From positions 558,001 to 622,000 of the forward strand of contig NZ_JAPEMB010000001.1 of NCBI RefSeq assembly GCF_026343125.1: DNA of 64,000 nucleotides, written 5' to 3'. The notes beneath the pieces are model-generated. The model did no database searches and was not told the origin of the DNA. It saw only the letters and a program-made list of their open reading frames with translations. This document shows, piece after piece, positions 54,265-61,738 of the stretch. This stretch comes from Streptomyces sp. NBC_00094. GTDB lineage: Bacteria; Actinomycetota; Actinomycetes; Streptomycetales; Streptomycetaceae. The stretch's first letter is position 1. Every line of letters begins with the position of its first letter. A program made the translations under genes and the position numbers.

Positions 54265-56264
54265 GCGAGATCCTCAGCGCCCCGGGGCCCGAGGTCCGCG
54301 ACGCGTCGGAGATCGGGCGCTACCTCCGCTGGCTGGAGTCGGAGCGGCAGCTGTCCTTCCCGGACTACGAGAGCCTGTGGCAGTGGTCCGTCACGGACCT
54401 GTCGGGCTTCTGGTCCTCGATCTGGGAGTTCTTCGACGTCCGCCCGCACACGCCGCCCACCGCCGCCCTGGGCCGCAGGTCGATGCCGGACACCGAGTGG
54501 TTCCCCGGCTCGACCCTCAACTACGCCGAGCACGCCCTCCGGCGCGAGGGGTCCGCCGACGACGACGCCGTCGCGGTCATCGCCCACTCCCAGACGCGGG
54601 CACCGGTCGAGCTGACCTTCGGCGAGCTTCGCGATCAGGTCGCGCGGGCCCGCGCGGGGCTTCTCCGTCTCGGGGTCGGCAAGGGCGACCGGGTCGTCGC
54701 CTATCTGCCGAACGTCCCCGAGACACTGGTGGCCTTCCTCGCCACCGCGAGCATCGGGGCGGTCTGGGCGGCGTGCGCGCCGGAGTTCGGCGCGCGCAGC
54801 GTGGTCGACCGGTTCGCCCAGCTCGAACCGAAGGTGCTGCTCACGGTGGCCGGCTACCGGTACGGGGAGCGGGACGTCGACCGTCGCGCCGAGGTGGCGG
54901 AGATCGCCTCCAAGCTGCCCACCGTGGAGCGGGTCGTCCACGTCCCGTACGGCCCGAACGTCCTGCCCGACGCGCTGGGCTGGGAGGAACTGCTCGCCGA
55001 GCCGGCCGAACCGGCCTTCGAGCCCGTGCCGTTCGACCACCCGCTGTTCGTGCTGTTCTCCTCCGGCACCACCGGCATCCCCAAGGCGATCGTCCACCGG
55101 CACGGCGGCATCCTCCTGGAACACCTCAAGAACAACGCGCTGAGCTGGGACCTGAAGCCGGGCGACCGGATGCTCTGGTTCAGCACGACCGCCTGGATGC
55201 TGTGGAACACCCTCGTCTCGGCACTCCTCGTCCGCGCGTCGATCGTCATGATCGACGGCAACCCGGTCCACCCGGACCTGCGGGCGCAGTGGCGGATCGC
55301 CGAGGAGACGGGGGCGACGCTCATGGGCGTGAGCCCCGGCTATCTGATGGCCTGCCGCAAGGCGGGTATCCGGCCGGCCGAGGAGTTCGACCTGTCACGG
55401 CTGCGGCAGCTCGGCGCTGCGGGCAGCCCGCTCGCCGCCGACGGGTTCCGCTGGGTGGCCGAGCAGTTCGGCGACCGGGTGCTCCTGAACGTCGGTTGCG
55501 GAGGCACCGACGTGTGCACCGGCATCCTGCAGGGCGGCCCGCTGCAGACGGTACGCGCGGGGGAGATCTCCGGCCCGTGCCTCGGCGTCGCCGCGTACGC
55601 CTTCGACAGCGCGGGCGAGCGGGTCGTCGGCGAGCTGGGCGAGCTGGTGATCACCGAGCCGATGCCGTCGATGCCGGTCGGCTTCTGGGGCGACACCGAC
55701 GGCTCCCGCTACCGGGCCGCCTACTTCGAGGAGTTCCCGGGCGTGTGGCGGCACGGCGACTGGGTGCGGTTCGCGCCCGAGGGCCACTGCGTGGTCGCCG
55801 GGCGTTCCGACGCGACCCTCAACCGGGGCGGGGTCCGGCTCGGCACCGCGGAGTTCTACGCCGTCGTCGAGGACCTGCCCGAGGTCGAGGACAGCCTGGT
55901 CGTCCACATCGAGGACCCCGAGGGCGGCAACGGCGAGCTGCTGCTCTTCGTCTCCGGCTCGGTCGAGCTCGACGACGCCCTCCGTACGAGGATCGCCCGG
56001 GTGCTGCGGTCCGCGCTGTCTCCGCGGCACGTCCCGGACGTCATCGAGCGGGTGCCGGCCATCCCGCGCAACCGCACCGGCAAGAAGCTGGAGGTCCCGG
56101 TCAAGCGGATCCTGCTCGGCGCGGCGCCCGAGGCGGTGGCGAGCACCGACGTCCTCGCCGACCCCCGCTCGCTGGACGCCTTCGTCGCGTACGCCGCCAC
56201 GCGCGGCGCCGCCGCGGACAGCGGTGACACGCGCGACGCCACGAGGCACGGGAGCGGGTCATGA
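54261..56264 (+). CDS. Acetoacetate-CoA ligase
   Basis: 667 residues, ANL superfamily. The N-terminal W-P-like segment (F-P-G-S-T-L-N-Y-A-E-H) and F-P-D-Y-E-S-L-W-Q-W-S-V are typical of acetoacetyl-CoA synthetases. The AMP-binding loop is F-S-S-G-T-T-G-I-P-K-A-I-V-H, W-Y-like motif W-F-S-T-T-A-W-M-L-W-N, and the catalytic lysine region N-R-T-G-K-K-L-E-V-P-V-K-R. It activates acetoacetate or a related 3-oxoacid. Coupled by ATGA overlaps at both ends to the crotonase and dehydrogenase, it points to breakdown of a compound giving 3-oxoacids. Confidence 0.9.
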   Translation: MSEILSAPGPEVRDASEIGRYLRWLESERQLSFPDYESLWQWSVTDLSGFWSSIWEFFDVRPHTPPTAALGRRSMPDTEWFPGSTLNYAEHALRREGSADDDAVAVIAHSQTRAPVELTFGELRDQVARARAGLLRLGVGKGDRVVAYLPNVPETLVAFLATASIGAVWAACAPEFGARSVVDRFAQLEPKVLLTVAGYRYGERDVDRRAEVAEIASKLPTVERVVHVPYGPNVLPDALGWEELLAEPAEPAFEPVPFDHPLFVLFSSGTTGIPKAIVHRHGGILLEHLKNNALSWDLKPGDRMLWFSTTAWMLWNTLVSALLVRASIVMIDGNPVHPDLRAQWRIAEETGATLMGVSPGYLMACRKAGIRPAEEFDLSRLRQLGAAGSPLAADGFRWVAEQFGDRVLLNVGCGGTDVCTGILQGGPLQTVRAGEISGPCLGVAAYAFDSAGERVVGELGELVITEPMPSMPVGFWGDTDGSRYRAAYFEEFPGVWRHGDWVRFAPEGHCVVAGRSDATLNRGGVRLGTAEFYAVVEDLPEVEDSLVVHIEDPEGGNGELLLFVSGSVELDDALRTRIARVLRSALSPRHVPDVIERVPAIPRNRTGKKLEVPVKRILLGAAPEAVASTDVLADPRSLDAFVAYAATRGAAADSGDTRDATRHGSGS

Positions 56265-57145
56265 GGATCGCCGTCGTCGGGACCGGCGTCATCGGCGCCT
56301 CCTGGACCACGCTCTTCCTGTCGTACGGACACGAGGTCGTCGCGACCGACCCCGCGCCCGGCGCGGAGGCCCGGCTCCGGGCCGCCGTCACCGCCGACCA
56401 GGCCCGGCTGACGTTCACCACGGACCTCGCGGAGGCCGTCGGCGACGCCGGCTTCGTCCAGGAGAACGGCCCCGAGCGGCCCGAGCTGAAGGACGAGGTC
56501 TTCGCCGTCCTCGACGCCGCCGCCCCGCCGGGGACGGTCCTGGCGAGCAGCTCCTCCGGGCTGCTCCCGTCCCGGATCCAGCAGGCCTGCGCGGCCCATC
56601 CCGAACGGGTCCTCGTGGGGCATCCGTTCAACCCGCCCCACCTCATCCCGCTGGTCGAGGTCGTGCCGGGCGAGCGGACCGGCGAGGCCGCCGTCGAGAA
56701 GGCCATGGCGTTCTACCGCGGTCTCGGCCGGCAGCCGATCCGGCTGCGCCAGGAGCTGCCCGGGCACGTCGCGAACCGGCTGCAGGCGGCGCTGTGGCGC
56801 GAGGCGTACTCGCTCGTCGACCGGGGCGCGGCGAGCGTCGCCGACATCGACACGGCCATCGCCCACGGCCCCGGTCTGCGCTGGGCGCTGCTCGGGCCGT
56901 TCCTCAACCAGCACCTCTCGGGCGGGGCCGGCGGCATCGCGCACGTCCTGGAGCACCTGGGCCCGCCCATGGAGGAGTGGTGGGCCGACCTCGGCACGCC
57001 GAGCCTCACGCCCGAGCTGACGCGGAAGATCACCCAGGGCGTCGCCGACGAGCTGGGCGGGACCGCCGAGGCCGATGTCGTCGCCGCGCGCGACGCCCTC
57101 CTGACCCTCCTGCTCGACGCGAAGAACCGGACCGACCACCTGTGA
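56261..57145 (+). CDS. 3-hydroxyacyl-CoA dehydrogenase-family NAD-dependent oxidoreductase
   Basis: 294 residues. Rossmann motif I-A-V-V-G-T-G-V-I-G-A-S-W at the N-terminus, S-S-S-S-G-L-L-P-S before the catalytic region, and G-H-P-F-N-P-P-H-L-I-P-L-V-E-V-V with the catalytic His. The C-terminal domain has G-H-V-A-N-R-L-Q-A-A-L-W-R-E-A. The short length and the H-P-F-N-P-P pattern resemble carnitine dehydrogenase and lambda-crystallin-type enzymes as well as fatty acid hydroxyacyl-CoA dehydrogenases, so the substrate may be a free hydroxyacid. Overlaps its neighbours by ATGA and GTGA. Confidence 0.87.
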   Translation: MRIAVVGTGVIGASWTTLFLSYGHEVVATDPAPGAEARLRAAVTADQARLTFTTDLAEAVGDAGFVQENGPERPELKDEVFAVLDAAAPPGTVLASSSSGLLPSRIQQACAAHPERVLVGHPFNPPHLIPLVEVVPGERTGEAAVEKAMAFYRGLGRQPIRLRQELPGHVANRLQAALWREAYSLVDRGAASVADIDTAIAHGPGLRWALLGPFLNQHLSGGAGGIAHVLEHLGPPMEEWWADLGTPSLTPELTRKITQGVADELGGTAEADVVAARDALLTLLLDAKNRTDHL

Positions 57146-58026
57146 GCATCCCGATGAGCACCCCGATGAACCCCGCCGATCTGACCGCGATCGACTTCCA
57201 TGTCCATGTGGAGCAGGACGCCCACGGCCACCTCGCGCTCGACGCGGAGCTGATGGACGCCTCCGCCGCCTACTTCAAGTCCGGCCAGGACCGCACGCCG
57301 ACCGTCGAACGACTCGCGGCCTACTACCGCGAGCGCAGGATGGCCGCCGTGATCTTCACGGTGGACGCCACGACGGGCCTGGGCCACCCGGCCCTGTCCA
57401 GCGAGGAGATCGCCCGCGCGGCGGCCGACCACCCCGATGTCCTCATCCCGTTCGGCTCCGTCGACCCGCACCGGCCCGACGCCGTCGACCGGGCCCGCTC
57501 ACTCGTGCTCGACCACGGCGTCCGCGGCTTCAAGTTCCACCCGAGCCTCCAGGCGTTCGCGCCGAACGCGCCCGAGCACTACCCGCTCTACGCGGCGCTC
57601 CAGGAGCTGGGCGTCCCCGCGCTGTTCCACACCGGCCAGACCGGGATCGGCGCGGGCCTGCCCGGCGGGCGGGGCATCAAGCTGCGCTACTCGGACCCGA
57701 TGCTCCTGGACGACGTGGCCGCCGACTTCCCCGGTCTGACGATCATCCTCGCGCACCCGTCGGTGCCGTGGCAGGACGAGGCGATCTCCATCGCCACGCA
57801 CAAGGCCAACGTCCACATCGACCTGTCGGGCTGGGCGCCGAAGCACTTCCCGCCGCAACTCGTGCGGGCGGCCGGCTCCTTCCTCCGGCACAAGGTGCTG
57901 TTCGGCTCGGACTTCCCCGTGGTGACGCCCGACCGCTGGCTGGCCGACTTCGAGGCCCTCGACATCAAGCCCGAGGTCCGCCCTCTGATCCTCAAGGAGA
58001 ACGCCGTCCGCCTCCTCGGCCTCTGA
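57142..58026 (+). CDS. Amidohydrolase family 2 protein (ACMSD-like)
   Basis: 294 residues from GTG 57142. Metal ligands of the TIM-barrel are visible: H-V-H in D-F-H-V-H, the G-F-K-F-H-P-S strand, L-F-H-T-G-Q, I-L-A-H-P-S and G-S-D-F-P with the last Asp. The family includes decarboxylases and hydrolases acting on aromatic breakdown products. With the acyl-CoA enzymes upstream it suggests catabolism of a cyclic or aromatic acid. Last gene of the operon; a 14-bp-stem terminator follows. Confidence 0.88.
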   Translation: MSIPMSTPMNPADLTAIDFHVHVEQDAHGHLALDAELMDASAAYFKSGQDRTPTVERLAAYYRERRMAAVIFTVDATTGLGHPALSSEEIARAAADHPDVLIPFGSVDPHRPDAVDRARSLVLDHGVRGFKFHPSLQAFAPNAPEHYPLYAALQELGVPALFHTGQTGIGAGLPGGRGIKLRYSDPMLLDDVAADFPGLTIILAHPSVPWQDEAISIATHKANVHIDLSGWAPKHFPPQLVRAAGSFLRHKVLFGSDFPVVTPDRWLADFEALDIKPEVRPLILKENAVRLLGL

Positions 58027-58049
58027 CGGCGACGGCCGTCCACCCACAC

Positions 58050-58084
58050 GAAGCGCGCGGAGCACAGGGGGCTCCGCGCGCTTC
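58050..58084 (+). terminator. Terminator of the MarR-controlled operon
   Basis: GAAGCGCGCGGAGC (58050-58063) pairs perfectly with GCTCCGCGCGCTTC (58071-58084) around a 7-base loop. Confidence 0.8.
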
Positions 58085-58108
58085 TCCGTTCCCCCCGCCC
58101 GCAACGAC

Positions 58109-58127
58109 TTGCTGAAACATTCTGCAA
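58109..58127. promoter_or_regulatory. LacI-like palindrome upstream of the PfkB operon
   Basis: TTGCTGAA-ACA-TTCTGCAA: seven of eight arm positions pair. A further CTTGC follows at 58131. It sits just upstream of a weak candidate promoter, TTGCCC (58132-58137) and TAACTC (58156-58161) with an 18-base spacer, and about 90 bases before the PfkB start. Confidence 0.5.
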
Positions 58128-58216
58128 GATCTTGCCCTGCCCGTCACCGGCTGCTTAACTCACGTCCGATCAGCGGAAGTTGTCCGACCACCGCGATCCC
58201 GGCGAGAGGAACAGCG

Positions 58217-59176
58217 ATGACCAGCGAGTACGACGTCCTCGTCCTAGGAGGGTCGGGCGTCGACACGATCGTGTACGTCCCCGAGCTCCCCCTGCCGTAC
58301 GCCGACAGCTACATGATCCGGCCGGGCATCGAGACCCGGGCAGGGCAGACCGGTGACTTCGTCGCGCTGGGACTCAGCTCCCTGGGCCTGCGGACGCACC
58401 ACCTCGACATGATCGGCGACGACCCCTCCGGCGACCTCCTCCGCGCCTTCCACCGCGACCGGGGCATCGGGTTCACCGAAGTGCCCCTGCCCGGCGGCAC
58501 GAAGCGGGCCGTCAACCTCGTCGGCCCCGACGGCCGCCGCCTCTCGCTCTACGACGACAGCCGCTCCCGGGAGTCCGACCGGCTGCCCGAGGAGCTCGTC
58601 GGCTCCCTGGCCGCGGCGAGCCGGCACGCACACGTCTCCATCACCTACCCGTGCGCCTTCACCCTGCCCCAGCTGCGCGCGGCGGGCCTCACCATCTCCA
58701 CGGACCTGCACAACTGGGACGGCGAGAACCCGTACCACGAGCCCTTCGCCTACGGCGCGGACATCGTCTTCGTCTCCACCACGGCCCTGGTGGACAAGGA
58801 GAAGACCATGCGCCGGATCCTGGAGCGGGGCCGGGCCGAGGTCGTGGTCGCGACCGCCGGGGCCGAGGGCGCGTACCTGCTCACCGCCGACGGGCTCGTG
58901 CACGTCCCGACCGTCACGCCGCGCGCACCGGTGGTCGACTCCAACGGCGCGGGCGACGCCTTCGCCTCCGGTTTCCTCTACGGCCGGCTGACCGGCGAGG
59001 ACCTGGACCGCTGCGCCCTGTACGGGGCGGTGGCCGGCGCCTACGCCTGCACCGTACCGGCGACCGGGAGCGACGCCATCGACCGTGCCGGGCTCCTCCG
59101 GGAGGTGGCCGAGCTGACGGCGCCCGGCGGCGCGGCGGGCAGCGGTGCCGACGGCCCGGTGGAGGAGGCCCGATGA
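58217..59176 (+). CDS. PfkB-family carbohydrate kinase
   Basis: 319 residues from ATG 58217, with GAGAGGA upstream. The N-terminal L-V-L-G-G-S-G-V-D-T-I-V-Y and the glycine pair region A-G-Q-T-G-D-F-V-A-L-G-L are of the ribokinase fold. The signature V-V-D-S-N-G-A-G-D-A-F-A-S-G-F contains the anion hole and catalytic Asp. The substrate is a sugar or nucleoside that cannot be named. It heads an operon in which each following gene overlaps by four bases. Confidence 0.9.
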   Translation: MTSEYDVLVLGGSGVDTIVYVPELPLPYADSYMIRPGIETRAGQTGDFVALGLSSLGLRTHHLDMIGDDPSGDLLRAFHRDRGIGFTEVPLPGGTKRAVNLVGPDGRRLSLYDDSRSRESDRLPEELVGSLAAASRHAHVSITYPCAFTLPQLRAAGLTISTDLHNWDGENPYHEPFAYGADIVFVSTTALVDKEKTMRRILERGRAEVVVATAGAEGAYLLTADGLVHVPTVTPRAPVVDSNGAGDAFASGFLYGRLTGEDLDRCALYGAVAGAYACTVPATGSDAIDRAGLLREVAELTAPGGAAGSGADGPVEEAR

Positions 59177-60705
59177 CGTCCGCCCCCCACAGGGTCCCAC
59201 CCGCCGTCCCGTCCGGCGGCTCGTACGACGTCGTCGTCCTCGGCGGCGGCGTGGCCGGCTGTGTGCTGGCCTCGCGCCTCAGCGAGGACGCCGGGCGCTC
59301 CGTGTGCCTCGTCGAGGCGGGTCCCGACTACGGCCCTCTTCCCGACGACTGGCCCCGCAAGGTGCTCGACGCCCGCGCGCTCGCCCGCGACGACGTCTGG
59401 GAGCGGCACGCGCCCGTCCACCGCATCCGGGGCCGTGTCCTCGGCGGCTCGTCCTGCGTCAACGGCTGCTGGAACACCTGGGGTTCGACGGCCGACCACG
59501 ACGAGTGGTCCCGCGCGGGCGGCCCCCGCTGGACCGCCGCCGCCATGGAGCCGTACCGCGAGCGAGCCGTCCGCCGGATGGGGCTGCGCGAGGTGCCCGA
59601 CAACGAGCTGTCGGCCTGGAGCGGTGCGGCGCTCGAAGCGGCCCGCGAACTCGGTTACGCCGAGGTCGACATGGCGCTCCCCGGCGCCCCCGGCTACGGC
59701 ACACCGCTGCTCAACGCGGTGGACGGCCGCCGCTGGAACGCCGCCTTCGCCTACCTCGACGCCGAGACCCGGGCCCGTCCGAACCTCACGGTCCTGGACC
59801 ACGCCGTCGCCGACCGGCTGGTCCTCCACGACGGCCGGGTGGACGGCGTGGTCGTCCACGGCGACGGCGGCCCGCGCACCCTGGACGCGGGTCTGTACGT
59901 GGTGGCCTGCGGCACCTTCGGCTCGCCCGCGCTCCTGATGCGCAGCGGCATCGGCCCCGCCGACCACCTGCGGGAGTCCGGGGTCTCCCCCGTGCTGGAC
60001 CTCCCCGGCGTGGGCGCCAACCTCAGCGACCAGCCCGGCGTCTTCCTGCCCCTGGTCCCCACGCCGGAGCTCGACGCGGCCCTCGCGGCCCAGGACGAGC
60101 GGGGCGAGCTGTACGTCAGCCGGATGCTCGTCCGGGTGGCGAGCGAGCGGTGTCCCGAGGGCGCCTGGGACGTGCACGTGCTGCCCTCCGCGGGCGATCC
60201 GCTCTTCGGTTCGCTGCCGCCGGGGAGGTACGAGGCCGGGATCTCCGCCTTCCTCCTGAAGCCCGTCTCCCGTGGCGGTGTGCGGCTGCGGTCGGCCGAC
60301 CACACCGTCCCGCCGGACATCGACCCGGGATTCCTGTCGGATCCCGGCGGGCACGACCTGGCCGTGCTCCGGTCCGGCCTCGCGACCGCCCGCAGGATGG
60401 CCGAGGCCAAGGCCTTCCACGGGCTGGCCGCGCTTCCCCCGGGCACGCCCGCGCACGAGCTGCCCGAGGCGGAGCTCCGGGCCCGGCTCGGCACCTACTG
60501 GCATCCCGTCGGGACGTGCGCGATGGGCCCCGAGGGCGATCCGGCGGCGGTGGTGGACGGCGGGGGCCGCGTCCACGGCGTGGCGAACCTGCGGGTGGCC
60601 GACGCCTCCGTCCTGCCGACCGTCCCGGCGGCCAACACACAGCTCCCGGTCCTCGCCCTCGCCGAGCTCCTGGCGGACGCGATCGCGACGGAGGCCGTCG
60701 CATGA
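59173..60705 (+). CDS. GMC-family flavin oxidoreductase
   Basis: 510 residues. FAD-binding V-V-V-L-G-G-G-V-A-G-C-V-L-A-S-R near the N-terminus, the GMC signature R-V-L-G-G-S-S-C-V-N-G, and the second signature G-S-P-A-L-L-M-R-S-G-I-G-P-A. The C-terminal catalytic region is W-H-P-V-G-T-C-A-M-G with the active-site His, and N-T-Q-L-P-V near the end gives the second polar residue. It oxidises an alcohol or sugar hydroxyl. Between a sugar kinase and an aldo/keto reductase, a carbohydrate or cyclitol-like substrate is likely. Confidence 0.92.
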   Translation: MTSAPHRVPPAVPSGGSYDVVVLGGGVAGCVLASRLSEDAGRSVCLVEAGPDYGPLPDDWPRKVLDARALARDDVWERHAPVHRIRGRVLGGSSCVNGCWNTWGSTADHDEWSRAGGPRWTAAAMEPYRERAVRRMGLREVPDNELSAWSGAALEAARELGYAEVDMALPGAPGYGTPLLNAVDGRRWNAAFAYLDAETRARPNLTVLDHAVADRLVLHDGRVDGVVVHGDGGPRTLDAGLYVVACGTFGSPALLMRSGIGPADHLRESGVSPVLDLPGVGANLSDQPGVFLPLVPTPELDAALAAQDERGELYVSRMLVRVASERCPEGAWDVHVLPSAGDPLFGSLPPGRYEAGISAFLLKPVSRGGVRLRSADHTVPPDIDPGFLSDPGGHDLAVLRSGLATARRMAEAKAFHGLAALPPGTPAHELPEAELRARLGTYWHPVGTCAMGPEGDPAAVVDGGGRVHGVANLRVADASVLPTVPAANTQLPVLALAELLADAIATEAVA

Positions 60706-61646
60706 GCGCGCGAACGAACACCGCCGACGGCACGCCGCTCTACGGCTGCATGGGGCTCGGCGGCGGCTGGGACACCACCCCGTACGGCCCCGCCGACATC
60801 GCCCACGCGGAGGCGGCGGTCGAAGCGGCCCTCGACACGGGCATCACCGCCTTCGACCACGCCGACATCTACCGGTACGGCAAGTCCGAGGCCGTCTTCG
60901 GCGAGGTGCTGTCCCGGGCCGCCGGGCTGCGCGAGCGGATCACCCTCCAGACCAAGTGCGGCATCCGCCTCCCGGAGGACGGCCGCCCCGGCCTGTACGA
61001 CCTGCGGGGACCGACCATCGCCCGCCGCGTCGAGGAGAGCCTCGCCCGGCTGCGTACCGACGTCCTCGACGTCCTGCTGCTGCACCGCCCCGATCCGCTC
61101 GCCGACCCCGCGGAGATCGCCGCGACGCTCACCTCCCTGCACCGCCAGGGCCTGGTGCGCCGCTTCGGCGTGTCCAACATGAGCGCGCCGCAGATCGCGC
61201 GCCTCCAGGCCCATCTGGAACTCCCCCTGACGGTGAACCAGCTGGAGATGAGCCTGCACCGCCGCGACTGGGTCGAGGAGGGCGTGCTCGTGAACACGTC
61301 GGCCGGGGCCGGCGTCGGCTACCCCGCCGGCACGACCGAGTACTGCCTGGCCCACGGCATCCGTCTCCAGGCCTGGGGGGCGCTCGCCGGCGGACGGTTC
61401 GCCGACTCCGAGGCGACGCCGGCCGGCCGGCTCGTCGCCGAGCTCGCCGCGCGCAAGGGCACCAGCCCGGAGACCGTCGTGCTGTGGTGGCTCCAGAGGC
61501 ACCCCGCCGGCATCGCCCCGGTCATCGGGACCACCCGCCCCGCGCGCATCCGGGCCTGCCGCGACGCCGTGGCACGGACGCCCGAGCTCAGCCACGAGGA
61601 GTGGTACGAGCTGTGGACCGCCGCGCGAGGAGCCCCGCTGCCGTGA
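60702..61646 (+). CDS. Aldo/keto reductase (YdhF-like)
   Basis: 314 residues, TIM-barrel. The catalytic tetrad is visible: Asp and Tyr in F-D-H-A-D-I-Y-R-Y-G, Lys in L-Q-T-K-C-G-I, His in L-L-L-H-R-P-D-P. The NADP-binding end has G-T-T-R-P-A-R-I. The YdhF-like family reduces aldehydes or ketones with NADPH. ATG 60702 overlaps the GMC stop, and its own stop overlaps the GTG of a 31-codon ORF. Confidence 0.9.
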   Translation: MSARTNTADGTPLYGCMGLGGGWDTTPYGPADIAHAEAAVEAALDTGITAFDHADIYRYGKSEAVFGEVLSRAAGLRERITLQTKCGIRLPEDGRPGLYDLRGPTIARRVEESLARLRTDVLDVLLLHRPDPLADPAEIAATLTSLHRQGLVRRFGVSNMSAPQIARLQAHLELPLTVNQLEMSLHRRDWVEEGVLVNTSAGAGVGYPAGTTEYCLAHGIRLQAWGALAGGRFADSEATPAGRLVAELAARKGTSPETVVLWWLQRHPAGIAPVIGTTRPARIRACRDAVARTPELSHEEWYELWTAARGAPLP

Positions 61647-61738
61647 CCTCGCTCCCCCGCAGCACCCGCAACATGCGCACCGCCCGCACCGCCCGCACCA
61701 CCCGCACCCCCGCTCCTCAGGACGGAGACACCCCGTGA
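61643..61738 (+). CDS. Possible 31-residue Thr/Arg-rich peptide before the radical SAM gene
   Basis: GTG 61643 overlaps the aldo/keto reductase stop (GTGA), and its TGA (61736-61738) overlaps the GTG of the radical SAM gene at 61735. GAGGAG lies 10 bases upstream. The peptide begins V-T-S-L-P-R-S-T-R-N-M-R-T-A-R and continues T-A-R-T-T-R-T-P-A-P-Q-D-G-D-T-P. It has no Cys and no hydrophobic core. It could be a substrate peptide, a coupling ORF or chance. Confidence 0.4.
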   Translation: MTSLPRSTRNMRTARTARTTRTPAPQDGDTP

